The position numbers and the translations under genes were made by a program. From Flaviflexus huanghaiensis (lineage in GTDB: Bacteria > Actinomycetota > Actinomycetes > Actinomycetales > Actinomycetaceae), in contig NZ_JACFAK010000006.1 in NCBI RefSeq assembly GCF_014118685.1, positions 62,001 through 126,000 on the forward strand: a DNA stretch of 64,000 nucleotides, written 5' to 3'. Positions 26,228 through 36,124 of the stretch are shown one piece after another. Numbering within the stretch: the stretch's first letter is position 1; each line of letters begins with the position of its first letter. The notes beneath the pieces were generated by a model. It made no database searches, was not told the DNA's origin, and worked only from the letters and a program-made list of their open reading frames with translations.

Positions 26228-27154
26228 CTATTTGCCGGTCGTGGCGGTCTTCCACTCCTCGAACTCGGCGGCCGTGGCGTACGAGTACTGGGTGCCCCGC
26301 TTCGTCACGGAGTTCGCCGCGTAGAGAGAGGCTTCCGCGATCGCCTCGGGGATATCGCTTCCCTGGACGATCCGGGTGGCGAAGCAGCCGATGAAGGCGT
26401 CGCCGGCTCCGGTTGAGTCGACAGCGGCAACACTGTGAGCCTCGATAAGGACGTCCTCCGTCTCGGTGAGCCACAGCGAGCCGCGGGAGCCGAGCGTGAC
26501 AATAAGATTCTCCAGCTCCGATTTCGCCAGAAGCTCCCGGCCCGCCTCTGTGATGTCGTCGAGCGACGATAAGTCCTGTCCGACGAGCAGGGACAGTTCG
26601 GTCTCATTGGGCACAAAATACGTGCACCGGCCGACATAGGCCATGTCCAGTGCGGGATCTGCGGGCGCGGGATTGAGTAGCACGGGGACGCCACCTTCGA
26701 CCGCGAGATCGATCGCAGCGTAAACAGTTTCGAGTGGGATCTCGAGCTGAAGGACGAGTAGCTTGCACGCGGCGATCGCCTCCGCAGCATCCTCGACGTC
26801 AGAGGGAGTGAGAAGACCGTTGGCGCCCTTGACGATGACGATGGAGTTGTTCGAGTCCTTGTCGACAAAGATCGGCGCCACCCCCGACGGGCCGTCTGTC
26901 TCAAGCACCCACTCGGTGTCGATGCCGTTGTCGGCAAAGTTCTTCACCGTGCTCGCAGCAAAGATGTCGCTCCCCACTCGAGTGACCATGCGAACTTGTG
27001 CCCCCAGCCGGGAGGCGGCGACGGCCTGGTTCGCACCTTTGCCGCCCGGTCCCATCTCAAAGTCGGGAGCTTCAAGCGTCTCCCCCAGCTTCGGCATCCG
27101 ATCAATGTAGGTGATGAGGTCAACGTTGTTTGATCCGACGACGGCGATATCCAC
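26228..27154 (-). CDS. rbsK: Ribokinase / PfkB-family sugar kinase
   Basis: A 308-residue PfkB kinase. GGKGANQAVAASRLG and the anion hole/catalytic DSTGAGDAFIGCF (about residue 248-260) are typical of ribokinase, which phosphorylates ribose at O5. AAAGGA lies before the GTG start. No ribose transporter is nearby. It lies between ffh and ftsY, where I would not expect it, so it is a local insertion. Confidence 0.85.
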   Translation of the reverse strand: MDIAVVGSNNVDLITYIDRMPKLGETLEAPDFEMGPGGKGANQAVAASRLGAQVRMVTRVGSDIFAASTVKNFADNGIDTEWVLETDGPSGVAPIFVDKDSNNSIVIVKGANGLLTPSDVEDAAEAIAACKLLVLQLEIPLETVYAAIDLAVEGGVPVLLNPAPADPALDMAYVGRCTYFVPNETELSLLVGQDLSSLDDITEAGRELLAKSELENLIVTLGSRGSLWLTETEDVLIEAHSVAAVDSTGAGDAFIGCFATRIVQGSDIPEAIAEASLYAANSVTKRGTQYSYATAAEFEEWKTATTGK

Positions 27155-27193
27155 ACTGTTCCTTTCCAGAATTAGACTTCTTAGACGCGACGA

Positions 27194-28375
27194 TCAGGAA
27201 ATGAGGGCGTCGACAAAACCCTCCGGATCGAACGGGGCCAGATCGTCCGCGCCCTCCCCGAGTCCAACAAACTTGACAGGAACGCCGAGAGTGCGCTGGA
27301 CATTCATGACGATGCCGCCCTTGGCGGTTCCATCAAGCTTTGTAAGGACGATGCCGGTGATTCCGACAACCTCGGAGAAGATCTTCGCCTGGGACATGGC
27401 GTTCTGCCCCGTTGTCGCGTCGATGACGAGGAGGACTTCACGGACCGGGGCCTGCTTTTCCATGACGCGCTTGATCTTGCCCAGCTCGTCCATGAGATTG
27501 GCCTTGTTCTGAAGTCTGCCAGCCGTATCGACGATGACGACATCGGTCTGCCGGCGGCGCCCCTCCGCGACCGCTTCGAAGGCAACAGAGGCAGGATCGG
27601 CGCCTTCGATGTCGGAGCGGACAACATCAACTCCGACACGTTCGCCCCACGTCGCAAGCTGATCGGCAGCCGCCGCCCGGAATGTGTCGGCCGCACCAAG
27701 GAGCACCCTGCGATCTTCGGCAACAAGCACGCGGGCCAGTTTGCCGATCGTTGTCGTCTTACCGGTGCCATTAACACCAACGACAAGGATTGTCGCCGGA
27801 TGCTGCTTGCCGTCTTCGCCGATGCCGGCCGTCGTGTCGAGGGTGCGATCGAGGCCCGGGTCGACAAGAGCGAGAAGTTGCTCGCGCAGGATGTCGCGGA
27901 CGACAGCGGGGTCGCTCGTGCCGCGCACCTTCGTTTCAGTGCGTAGGTTCTCCATGAGCTCATCGCTCGCCTCAAGGCCGACATCTGCGGTGAGAAGCGT
28001 CTCCTCGATCTCATCCCAGTCATCCTCGGTGAGGTCGCCGCGGGAAAGGATGGCGAGCAGGGCCTTGCCCATGCCCCCCGAGCGAGCAAGTCGAGCCCGG
28101 AGTCGCTCCATACGGGAGGGAACGGATTCTGGCCGTTCGAGGGTGGCCGTGAACGTATCCGGGTCCACCGGCTCATCGCCGATCGGCACCGCTTCGTCAG
28201 CGACTGTGGCCTCTCCATCCTCGAGGGCCTTCGCCTCCTCTTCTGTGAGGACCGGGGTGACCGACTCGTCGAGCCGGAACGTGTCGGACTTCTTTCGTTT
28301 TGAACCGGCGTACAGGCCAACGCCCGCGACGAGGACGAGGACGACTGCGAAAATGATGATGAGCGTTTCTGTCAT
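27194..28375 (-). CDS. ftsY: Signal recognition particle receptor FtsY
   Basis: A 393-residue SRP receptor GTPase. The N-terminus has a membrane segment (TLIIIFAVVLVLVAGVGLYA) and an acidic region, as in actinobacterial FtsY. The NG domain has VVGVNGTGKTTTIGKLA, AADTFRAAAADQL, DTAGRLQNK and TKLDGTAKGG. It pairs with Ffh for co-translational targeting. The ATG at 28375 is supported by the membrane segment starting directly; upstream frame lacks family similarity. Confidence 0.96.
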   Translation of the reverse strand: MTETLIIIFAVVLVLVAGVGLYAGSKRKKSDTFRLDESVTPVLTEEEAKALEDGEATVADEAVPIGDEPVDPDTFTATLERPESVPSRMERLRARLARSGGMGKALLAILSRGDLTEDDWDEIEETLLTADVGLEASDELMENLRTETKVRGTSDPAVVRDILREQLLALVDPGLDRTLDTTAGIGEDGKQHPATILVVGVNGTGKTTTIGKLARVLVAEDRRVLLGAADTFRAAAADQLATWGERVGVDVVRSDIEGADPASVAFEAVAEGRRRQTDVVIVDTAGRLQNKANLMDELGKIKRVMEKQAPVREVLLVIDATTGQNAMSQAKIFSEVVGITGIVLTKLDGTAKGGIVMNVQRTLGVPVKFVGLGEGADDLAPFDPEGFVDALIS

Positions 28376-28720
28376 AGCTTCAGTTTCGCCCATAATGCTG
28401 ACCGAGTACACCGGTCGAGCTCCCCGAGCCTCAGCGACCCCAGCTGACATCGAATTCCCATCCCCAAACCTGGTCACGATGTCGGGCACATCCTGTGGAA
28501 AAGGGGATGTTGGATTTCGTCCATAGGTGCAGGCTCCTGCGGCGGCACTTTTCCCTGCGACGGCGGCCCACAAGGTTCGCAACCGCACGACAGGTTGCGT
28601 GCGACGCTCCGTTGCGACGAGCGGTGCGGCTCCAGTGCAAGGAGCACGTGTCTTCAACTCCCCCGCGAGCGAGCGTGCTCCTTCCCGCTAGTGTGGTCCT
28701 ATCGCTACGAGGAGGTATAA
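28376..28720. other. Divergent intergenic region ftsY / tdh
   Basis: This 345-base spacer has no supported gene. A TAGTGT hexamer at 28689-28694 could be a -10 for tdh; an AGGAGG site just before tdh is clear. I found no -35 or operator. Confidence 0.4.
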
Positions 28721-29794
28721 ATGCGTGCTCTGATTAAGCCAGCCAAGGGGCCCGGCTTAGAGCTCATAAATGTTCCCGAACCCTCGCCTGGAGCGGGCGA
28801 GGTCAAGATCAAAGTTCACTGGGCCGGCCTGTGCGGTACAGACCTCCACATTCGTTCGTGGGATGATTTTGCCGCCGAACATGTCTCCCCCGGCCAGATC
28901 ATCGGGCACGAGTTCTTCGGCGAGATCGTTGAGCTGGGCGACGGTGTCGAGCAGGACGATCGGGCTGATGTCCTCCGCGTCGGTGACCTTGTCTCCGTCG
29001 AGGGGCATGTCGTGTGCGGCAGGTGCCGGAATTGTCGTGGCGGCCGCCATCACATGTGCATCCGTACCTCTTCCGTCGGCGTGGATCGGGACGGGGCGTT
29101 CGCCACCTATGTCACCGTGCCCGCACACAACGTCTGGGTGCAGCCACCGGAAATCGACCCTGAACTGGGCGCGTTGTTCGATCCGTTCGGTAACGCCGTC
29201 CATACAGCGTTCCAGTATCCGCTGACCGGCGAGGATGTCCTCATCACCGGTTCGGGACCGATCGGGATCATGTCCGCCCTCATTGCTCGGCACGCGGGCG
29301 CGCGGCACGTGGTCCTCACCGACATCTCTCCTACTCGCCTCGATCTGGCCCGCCGAGCATTCGAGAACTACGGCGAAGTCGAGCTCGTTAACCCCGCGGA
29401 GGAGAGTCTCGACTCGGTCCAGCGCCGGCTCGGCATGAGGGAGGGCTTTGACGTCGCGTTCGAGATGTCGGGTAGCCCGAAAGCGATGGAGTCGATCATC
29501 GACAGCCTCACCCACGGCGGTAAAATCGCTATGCTCGGCCTGCCCGGGTCACCGTACGAGATTGATTGGAACCGGGTCATCACCCACATGTTCACCATCA
29601 AGGGCGTCTACGGCAGGCAGATGTTCGACACCTGGTACACGGCGACGACCATCCTGCTGTCCTCTGAGCCGCTCCGTGAAGCACTTCGGACACTCATCAC
29701 CCACAGATTCTCGGCGGATGACTGGGACAAGGCCTTCGAGGCCGCAGCGTCTGGCTCCGCCGGTAAAGTCCTCATCGATTGGAGAAACGCATGA
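28721..29794 (+). CDS. tdh: L-threonine 3-dehydrogenase
   Basis: A 357-residue zinc-dependent alcohol dehydrogenase. Catalytic zinc ligands are in LCGTDLHI and GHEFFGE; structural zinc Cys are in [15 protein letters not shown]. The cofactor fold has [13 protein letters not shown]. Pairing with kbl, which starts inside its stop (ATGA), supports threonine dehydrogenase (threonine to 2-amino-3-ketobutyrate). AGGAGG lies 6 bases before the ATG. Confidence 0.93.
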   Translation: MRALIKPAKGPGLELINVPEPSPGAGEVKIKVHWAGLCGTDLHIRSWDDFAAEHVSPGQIIGHEFFGEIVELGDGVEQDDRADVLRVGDLVSVEGHVVCGRCRNCRGGRHHMCIRTSSVGVDRDGAFATYVTVPAHNVWVQPPEIDPELGALFDPFGNAVHTAFQYPLTGEDVLITGSGPIGIMSALIARHAGARHVVLTDISPTRLDLARRAFENYGEVELVNPAEESLDSVQRRLGMREGFDVAFEMSGSPKAMESIIDSLTHGGKIAMLGLPGSPYEIDWNRVITHMFTIKGVYGRQMFDTWYTATTILLSSEPLREALRTLITHRFSADDWDKAFEAAASGSAGKVLIDWRNA

Positions 29795-30981
29795 TGAACT
29801 TCAGCAATGAGCTCAGGGATGAGCTGGACGAGATTGAGGCCGCTGGGCTAACGAAAAGGGAGCGCCTCCTTACCTCACCGCAGGGTGCCCACATCACGAC
29901 TGTCCAGGGGCCTGCCCTCAACTTCTGCGCCAACAACTATCTTGGGCTCGCCAACCATCCAGAGGTCGTCGCCGCCGCTCATGAGGGCTTGGACGGCATG
30001 GGCTTCGGCACTGCATCTGTCCGATTCATTTGCGGGACTCACACCCAGCACCGTGAGTTAGAGAAGGAGATCGCCGAGTTTCTCGGAACGGAGGACGCCA
30101 TCCTCTTCCCGTCGGCTTTCGATGCGAACGGGGCCTTATTCGAGGTGCTTCTCGGGAATGAGGATGCCGTCATCTCCGACTCTCTCAACCATGCCTCCAT
30201 TATCGACGGCGTCCGCTTATCGAAGGCGAAGAGGTTTCGGTACGAGAACAGGAACATGGCCGAGCTGGAGCAGTGTCTAAAGGACGCCCAGGGTTCCCGC
30301 CGGATTCTCGTCGTCACCGACGGAGTGTTCTCCATGGACGGGTACATTGCGCCGCTTGCGGAGATCACCGCTCTCGCCGAGCAGTACGGCGCCGCCGTCG
30401 CCGTCGATGATTCTCACGCCACCGGCATCCTCGGATCCCATGGCGCCGGCACCCCGGCGCATGCTGGCCTGTCTGACCGAGTCGACATCGTGACAGGAAC
30501 GCTCGGCAAAGCCCTCGGTGGTGCATCGGGCGGTTTTGTTGCGAGCACAGGTGAGGTCGTCGAGCTTCTCAAGCAGCGCGGCCGCCCCTACCTCTTCTCA
30601 AACGCTGTCGCACCCTCGCTCGTCGCCGGCGCTCGGACAGCGCTACGTCTAGCACGGGAGGGCGATGATCTCCGCGAGCGCTTGACGAAGAATGCTGAAC
30701 ATTTCCGTTCCCGGATGACGGAGGCGGGCTTCGACTTACTTCCCGGCTCTCATCCGATCGTTGCCGTTATGTTCCCGGGTGAGGACGGTGCGCGCCAGGC
30801 AAGCGCGATCGCGGAGGACATGCTCAAACTCGGGGTGTACGTCATCGCCTTCTCGTTCCCAGTCGTGCCACAGGGCCGTGCCCGCATCCGCGTCCAGCTC
30901 TCCGCCGCCCATTCGGAAGCCGACGTCGATGCGTGTGTCGATGCCTTCATCGCATCGCGCGACAGGGTCGCTCATCGCTAA
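29791..30981 (+). CDS. kbl: Glycine C-acetyltransferase (2-amino-3-ketobutyrate CoA ligase)
   Basis: A 396-residue PLP enzyme of the alpha-oxoamine synthase family that cleaves 2-amino-3-ketobutyrate to glycine and acetyl-CoA. [16 protein letters not shown] and [11 protein letters not shown] are family blocks, and the PLP Lys is in [10 protein letters not shown]. Start at 29791 overlaps the tdh stop; a second ATG follows directly. Together with tdh it forms the threonine-to-glycine route. Confidence 0.95.
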   Translation: MMNFSNELRDELDEIEAAGLTKRERLLTSPQGAHITTVQGPALNFCANNYLGLANHPEVVAAAHEGLDGMGFGTASVRFICGTHTQHRELEKEIAEFLGTEDAILFPSAFDANGALFEVLLGNEDAVISDSLNHASIIDGVRLSKAKRFRYENRNMAELEQCLKDAQGSRRILVVTDGVFSMDGYIAPLAEITALAEQYGAAVAVDDSHATGILGSHGAGTPAHAGLSDRVDIVTGTLGKALGGASGGFVASTGEVVELLKQRGRPYLFSNAVAPSLVAGARTALRLAREGDDLRERLTKNAEHFRSRMTEAGFDLLPGSHPIVAVMFPGEDGARQASAIAEDMLKLGVYVIAFSFPVVPQGRARIRVQLSAAHSEADVDACVDAFIASRDRVAHR

Positions 30982-30987
30982 AAGCGC

Positions 30988-31023
30988 GGTGGGTGGTGCG
31001 GACGGACGTCCGCACCACCCACC
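30988..31023. terminator. Strong hairpin after kbl
   Basis: A perfect 16-bp stem, GGTGGGTGGTGCGGAC with its complement, and a 4-base loop. It lies between the kbl stop and the convergent kinase gene. No long T tract follows; it could serve both directions. Confidence 0.75.
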
Positions 31024-31108
31024 TCATCGTTAAGGCCGCGCCTGGGGATCGTGGACGATCGCAGTCGACAGTTATCCGTTCGTAAATTTCGGCTCTCATG
31101 ATGCCCAG

Positions 31109-31738
31109 CTACGGCAGGACGATTACTCGATCCGCCCTGCTCCGACTCCGCGCGACGAGTTCCGCGTTGGCCTGATCGGGGCCGAGGGTCCAGTCGCGAG
31201 CCGCGTCGGGCTCTTTTCCGGAGTCGATGTGACGGGCGATGAGCCGCTCGATCCTCAGCTTCTCATTTAGGTCGACGTACCAACACTCATCGAGCAGGCT
31301 GCGGACCTGTGACCACGGTCCGTCTTCGAGCAGGAGGTAGTTACCTTCGGTGATGACCAATGGTGTCGTGGTTGGGATTCGGACCGCCCCGGAGATGGAG
31401 TGACCGACGCCGCGCTGATAGGCAGGAGCATAGATGTCGACGCTGTCGTCCCGGAGCCGGGTGAGTAGCGCGATGTAGCCATGAACATCGAAGGTATCGG
31501 GGGCTCCCTTGCGGTCCCTGCGTCCTAGGCGCACCAGCTCATCGTTGGTGTAATGAAAACCGTCCATCCCCACGACAACGGCCTGGTCGCCGAGCGCGTC
31601 GGCGAGGGTTGATCCGAGAGTGGATTTGCCTGCACCCGGTGCGCCAGCGATGCCGAGGATCGTGCGCCGCCCGGCCATGGCTCGGGCGGCCCGGATCAGT
31701 TCGTCAACAGTGGTGTCCGCACCAGATTGCGATCGCAT
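31109..31738 (-). CDS. Uridine kinase-like P-loop kinase (nucleoside/nucleotide or sugar kinase)
   Basis: A 209-residue kinase with Walker A GIAGAPGAGKST, VVGMDGFHYTND and YAPAYQRGVGHSI blocks typical of the PRK/uridine kinase/FrcK-like group. FrcK-like members act in fructose uptake; others on pantothenate or nucleosides. Substrate not decidable. GAAGGAG lies 4 bases before the ATG at 31738. It faces tdh-kbl across a strong hairpin. Confidence 0.8.
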   Translation of the reverse strand: MRSQSGADTTVDELIRAARAMAGRRTILGIAGAPGAGKSTLGSTLADALGDQAVVVGMDGFHYTNDELVRLGRRDRKGAPDTFDVHGYIALLTRLRDDSVDIYAPAYQRGVGHSISGAVRIPTTTPLVITEGNYLLLEDGPWSQVRSLLDECWYVDLNEKLRIERLIARHIDSGKEPDAARDWTLGPDQANAELVARSRSRADRVIVLP

Positions 31739-31894
31739 GGGGCTCCTTCGTCGGATACAGCATTATCCTAATGTCGCCCACAGCTGAGATCTCGAACTCG
31801 GTGCTCAGCACAACGATGCGGGGTTGGTTGAGTCATCCGAAGGGCAGAGGCGATGTGTTTCGTTCGGCACAATCGACGTACGTCAACGGTCCAT

Positions 31895-31910
31895 GCTCAG
31901 TGAACTGAGC
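31895..31910. promoter_or_regulatory. Perfect palindromes upstream of the kinase gene
   Basis: GCTCAGT-GA-ACTGAGC lies at 31895-31910, and a second palindrome, GACGTACGTC, lies at 31875-31884. Both are within 170 bases upstream of the kinase start in a spacer without genes. They may be operators; this is inferred from symmetry only. Confidence 0.35.
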
Positions 31911-31954
31911 CTCTTCAACCGGATGTGTCCACAATGACGTTGCACGACAAAGAA

Positions 31955-31975
31955 TCACCCCGCTCTGCGGGGTGA
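31955..31975 (-). terminator. Rho-independent terminator downstream of smc unit
   Basis: A perfect 9-bp stem, TCACCCCGC / GCGGGGTGA, with a 3-base loop. On the minus strand TTCTTTGT follows. It lies just after the small membrane protein gene at 31991. Confidence 0.8.
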
Positions 31976-31990
31976 GAGGACTACTGCCTG

Positions 31991-32227
31991 CTAGCTACGA
32001 CGCCCGCTGTTGTGAGGGACAAAGAACTCGCCAAGTGACACATCGTCAATGTTGTCCTCGAGGCTCCCGAGCTCCTTGTTGCGCAGAGCGGTGTACGACT
32101 CCTGAACAAAATCGCGCGTCTCATCCCACACCTGGGCGGCGTCGGGGTCGCGGCGAACGAGCAGGACGACGGCGACGATGAGGGCGACGAGGCCTGCTGT
32201 TGCGAGGATCATTCCGAGAGTGGTCAC
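31991..32227 (-). CDS. Small single-pass membrane protein, unknown function
   Basis: A 78-residue protein with one N-terminal membrane segment (LGMILATAGLVALIVAVVLLVRR) and a charged cytoplasmic tail with LGSLEDNIDDVSLGEFF. I do not recognise the family. A GTG at 32293 is in frame and overlaps the smc stop (GTGA), but the codons between 32293 and 32227 have low third-position GC unlike coding DNA here, so I chose 32227. It is co-directional with smc and ends at a terminator. Confidence 0.6.
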   Translation of the reverse strand: MTTLGMILATAGLVALIVAVVLLVRRDPDAAQVWDETRDFVQESYTALRNKELGSLEDNIDDVSLGEFFVPHNSGRRS

Positions 32228-32289
32228 ACTCCCATTATGGCTGTGGCCTCGAGTTTTATCGACCTCAACCATGGTTGGTGACCAAACTG

Positions 32290-35200
32290 TCACAAAGTAG
32301 CCTCTTCGGGACGCAGTCCTTTCAATCGTTGTGAGATGACGGTAGAAACCCCGTGCTCTTTCATAGCCACACCGTAGATCGTGTCCGCTATCTCCATCGT
32401 CCGCTTCTGATGGGTGATGACGATGAGCTGGGATGAGTCCTGAAGCTCGTTGAACATCGTGAGCATCCGACCGAGGTTGATGTCGTCGAGTGCCGCCTCG
32501 ACCTCGTCGAGAACATAGAACGGAGACGGCCGGGCTTTGAAGATCGCAACAAGGAACGCCAGCGCCGTGAGCGACCGCTCGCCACCCGACAGGAGCGAGA
32601 GCCTCTTGACCCTCTTGCCCGCGGGCCTCGCTTCAATCTCCAGCCCAGCCGTCAGCGGATCATCGCCTGTGAGAACGAGCCTGCCCTCACCACCGGGGAA
32701 AAGCGTAGAAAACACGTGAACGAACGCCTCTTGCACGTCCGCATAAGCATCCGTCAACACGGACTGCACGCGCTCATCAATGTCAGCGACGATCTGGATG
32801 AGATCTGCCTTGGATCGGCGCAAATCATCTAGCTGGTCCGACAGATACGTGTGCCGCTCCTCAAGAGCTGCGTGCTCTTCGAGAGCGAGAGGATTGATCT
32901 TGCCGAGCCGAGCAAGTTTCCGTTGCGCCTGAACGAGCCGCTTCTCTTGCTCCTGACGCACATAGGGGGCCGAACCATCCTCTGTTGGCACATCGACGAG
33001 CGGCCCATACTCGGCCACGAGGCTATCGGCATCCATGCTGAGATCAGCGCGGGCTCGCTCTTCAAGCTGATCGAGGCGGATACGGTGCTCAGCTCGCGCA
33101 ATGTCGCGCCTGTTCGCCGCTTCATCGAACTCAGCGATCCGCTCATCGATCTCGTCGAGGCGCCTGCGAGCCTCGATGAGGGCGGCGTCGCGGTCCGCTC
33201 TGCCGGACTCCGCTTCCCGGCGTACTCGTGCCGACGTATCGCGGGCTCCTTCGACGCGTTCTAGAGTCCGCGCCGCTAGGTCCGCGACCTGGAGTGCGAT
33301 GCGGGCGTGGTGCGCGCGCCGGGACTGGCGGCGCTGCTCCTCGATAAGTCGGGCTTCTTCAGCGCGTGCGTGCCGCTCGAGTGCGTCCGCCTTCCCGGAT
33401 ATCACTGAGACGCGTTCTTGTGCGATCCGCAGTGCGAGCCTCGCCTCCGTCTCTTCGGAACGTGCAGCAACGGTCTCTGCGTGCCGGGTGCTCTTCCTCT
33501 CCTGGACTGCTGCGAGCTTCCCTTCAAGCTCCTTCGGATCTGTGTCCTGAGCTTTCTGGTCCGCCACAAGGGAGGCATGTTCGTCCCTTCGAGCGGCAAG
33601 CTCGGCGGCAATCGTCTCGAGCCGCGCCGTGTTCCGCTCGACCTCGGCGCGCGCCGCGGCAAGGGACTGGCGAAGCACCCCGAGTTCGGCCGTGGCTGCC
33701 GCGAGCTGAGAATCCCGGGCGTGCATGTCCGCGCTGGCGGCGGCTGCCCGACCCTCGATGTCATCGAGAGCCGCCTGCGCCTTCTCGACCTCGGCGGCTG
33801 CGGCGACAAGATCGTGCGCCGCCTTCTCGGCTTCAAGATGGGCGGCACGTGCGGCGGCTTGGCGGGCGAGGATCGAGGCCTCGGCGACAGTCCCTCCGCT
33901 CGCCGCGGCGGGCCCGATCGAATCCCCATCCCGTGTCACGACCCGCGGCGCCCCCGCGGCGACGAGCCTGCCAGCGAGCGTGAGATCAGCGGCAAGGACC
34001 GTGCCGGCGAGGACAAATCCCACTCCCGGCCATCCTGTCACTGCATGTGATGCAAGAACTGCGTCGCGCTCGTCGACGCCAACCGCATCGACGGCGGCCT
34101 GAGCCGCCTCGTCGAGAAGGCCGCCATTGTCAGCCCCGCCCGCATGCTGTTCGACGGCAATAACGACTCTGCCGTGATCGCCGTCGCGGACGTGGCGGAT
34201 GGCGGCGATGGCGGCGTCGACACTTTCTGCCGTCAGTGCTTTCGCAGCGTCACCCAGAGCCGCCTCGGCGGCCGCCTCCCAGCCTTCAGTAACCTCAAGC
34301 GACTCACGAAGCCAGCCCGTCATTCCCGGGACATTGTCGAGCACATCGACCGAGCCGTCCTCGGGTTCAAGGGACAGTGTGAGAGTCTCGGCACGAGTGT
34401 GGGAGATGTCGCGCCGAGTCCGCGCGTCGGACTGGCGATCGCGGGCCAACGCGAGAGCATGCTTCGCAGCCGCAAGCTCGCCCGCGAGCTCCTCATGCGC
34501 CTTCGCCAGGTCATCGTTGCCGCCGTCGTGAGCAACGATCGATTCTTCTGCCGCGGCAACCTTCGACTGCGCCTCGGCCTCTCTCTGCCGAGCGGCGGTG
34601 CGAGCTGATTCGACGCGCTCCTGCTCCTCGGTCAGCGATTGGACCCGCGATGTCGCGGTAACGATGCGGCCGGACAGTCGTGCAGCGTCTTCCCGTCGAT
34701 CGGCAAGTGCACGAGAGAGTGCAGAGATCTCCCGATCGAGGTCGCGCTCGACGTCCTCTGCTTTCGCCCGGCGATCGACCGCGGCTTGCAGTGTCTGTTC
34801 GGCACGTTCCTTTGCGTGCTGGAGCTCCATCTCATCTGCGCGCACCGACGCGGCCCGTGCTCGCAACTCGTCGGGGCTGTCGCGGCGCTGCACGTCAGGT
34901 TGGACCGACAGGGACCGTGCTCGTTCACTGGCAAGGTTGACGAGTGACGAGAACCGCTCAGCCTGAGTCGACAGCCGCTGCCATGATTCGGTGAGGTCGG
35001 CGATGATGGGATTGGCTTTCGCCCTTTGCTCGTCGAGTTGCGCGACGTCATGACGAACGGCGCTACGCTGCCTCGCGAGCTCGTCGCGAGTCTTCGCCAT
35101 CCTCGATTCATCCTCCGCAGCCGCGCTGAGACGAGCTTGGACTTGGGCGATGTCGTCCGCGAGGAGGCGGGCCTGAGCATCTCGCACGTCAGCCTGAATG

Positions 35201-35850
35201 ACCTGGGCGCTACGGGCCGCCTGGGCTTGCCGCGCGAGCGGGCCGAGCTGTCTGCGCAGTTCCGCCGTGAGGTCGGACAGCCTGTTAAGGTTGCCGGTCA
35301 TCGACTCGAGCTTGCGCAGTGCCTTCTCTTTGCGCCGACGATGCTTGAGGACGCCTGCAGCCTCTTCGATGAAGGATCGACGCTCCTCCGGAGTGGCCTG
35401 CAGTACAGCGTCGAGCTGGCCCTGGCCGACGATGACGTGCATCTCCCGCCCCATCCCCGTATCGGATAGGAGTTCCTGGATGTCAAGCAGGCGAACGGGT
35501 GATCCGTTAATCGCGTACTCGGACCCTCCCGAGCGGAACAGAGTGCGAGAGATCGTCACTTCCGTGTACGAAATCGGCAACGCCCCATCGGAGTTGTCGA
35601 TTGTGAGAGAGACTTCGGCTCTGCCCAGCGCCCGCCGGTGTGCAGTGCCAGCAAAGATAACGTCCGCCATCGTGCCACCGCGCAGAGTTTTCGCGCCCTG
35701 CTCCCCCATGACCCACGCCAGCGCGTCGACGACGTTCGACTTGCCCGACCCGTTTGGGCCCACGACACAGTTGATGCCGGGCTCAAAAGTGAGCGTCGTC
35801 GCGGCCGCAAAGGACTTAAAACCGCGAAGCGTCAACTGTTTGAGATGCAC
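32290..35850 (-). CDS. smc: Chromosome segregation protein SMC
   Basis: A 1186-residue SMC ATPase that compacts and segregates chromosomes with ScpAB. N-terminal LTLRGFKSFAAATTL and Walker A VVGPNGSGKSNVVDALAWV; long coiled coils on either side of a hinge (about residues 500-660); C-terminal signature LSLLSGGERSLTALAFL and Walker B PSPFYVLDEVEAALDD. The GTG at 35850 gives the standard start VHLKQLTLRGF; no good ribosome site is seen. The usual rnc/mutM genes are not upstream. Confidence 0.95.
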   Translation of the reverse strand: MHLKQLTLRGFKSFAAATTLTFEPGINCVVGPNGSGKSNVVDALAWVMGEQGAKTLRGGTMADVIFAGTAHRRALGRAEVSLTIDNSDGALPISYTEVTISRTLFRSGGSEYAINGSPVRLLDIQELLSDTGMGREMHVIVGQGQLDAVLQATPEERRSFIEEAAGVLKHRRRKEKALRKLESMTGNLNRLSDLTAELRRQLGPLARQAQAARSAQVIQADVRDAQARLLADDIAQVQARLSAAAEDESRMAKTRDELARQRSAVRHDVAQLDEQRAKANPIIADLTESWQRLSTQAERFSSLVNLASERARSLSVQPDVQRRDSPDELRARAASVRADEMELQHAKERAEQTLQAAVDRRAKAEDVERDLDREISALSRALADRREDAARLSGRIVTATSRVQSLTEEQERVESARTAARQREAEAQSKVAAAEESIVAHDGGNDDLAKAHEELAGELAAAKHALALARDRQSDARTRRDISHTRAETLTLSLEPEDGSVDVLDNVPGMTGWLRESLEVTEGWEAAAEAALGDAAKALTAESVDAAIAAIRHVRDGDHGRVVIAVEQHAGGADNGGLLDEAAQAAVDAVGVDERDAVLASHAVTGWPGVGFVLAGTVLAADLTLAGRLVAAGAPRVVTRDGDSIGPAAASGGTVAEASILARQAAARAAHLEAEKAAHDLVAAAAEVEKAQAALDDIEGRAAAASADMHARDSQLAAATAELGVLRQSLAAARAEVERNTARLETIAAELAARRDEHASLVADQKAQDTDPKELEGKLAAVQERKSTRHAETVAARSEETEARLALRIAQERVSVISGKADALERHARAEEARLIEEQRRQSRRAHHARIALQVADLAARTLERVEGARDTSARVRREAESGRADRDAALIEARRRLDEIDERIAEFDEAANRRDIARAEHRIRLDQLEERARADLSMDADSLVAEYGPLVDVPTEDGSAPYVRQEQEKRLVQAQRKLARLGKINPLALEEHAALEERHTYLSDQLDDLRRSKADLIQIVADIDERVQSVLTDAYADVQEAFVHVFSTLFPGGEGRLVLTGDDPLTAGLEIEARPAGKRVKRLSLLSGGERSLTALAFLVAIFKARPSPFYVLDEVEAALDDINLGRMLTMFNELQDSSQLIVITHQKRTMEIADTIYGVAMKEHGVSTVISQRLKGLRPEEATL

Positions 35851-35881
35851 GGGTTCAAGGATATGCCACAAAGAGGATACG

Positions 35882-35957
35882 GGCTGGCTGGTCGTGGGGC
35901 GCGGGTCACGCAGATGGCCGTCGACACGGTCGTCTTCCGCCGACAAACCAGCCAGCC
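35882..35957. repeat. Long-spaced inverted repeat upstream of smc
   Basis: Exact 11-bp arms GGCTGGCTGGT (35882-35892) and ACCAGCCAGCC (35947-35957) are separated by 54 bases. They lie in the 274-base spacer between smc and the thioredoxin-like gene, which otherwise shows no gene. They could form a leader stem in smc mRNA. Confidence 0.5.
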
Positions 35958-36124
35958 GAGCCATCATCCTGCGAGTCCAGACTCACCCGGCTGAACTGCA
36001 CAGTCCGCGCGAGAGCTCGACTGTGCTCGTGGGCAGGCCGGCGAACCATCCTTCGCCGGATCACTCCTGCCGTCAGCGACGGATGCAGAGCTCTACACCC
36101 GATTGCACCCGATGCTGTGGGATT

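Noticed and set aside
35851-35967. A longer smc start at 35967
   Set aside because: The extra N-terminal residues do not resemble SMC, which begins at VHLKQLTLRGF; the region holds an inverted repeat instead.
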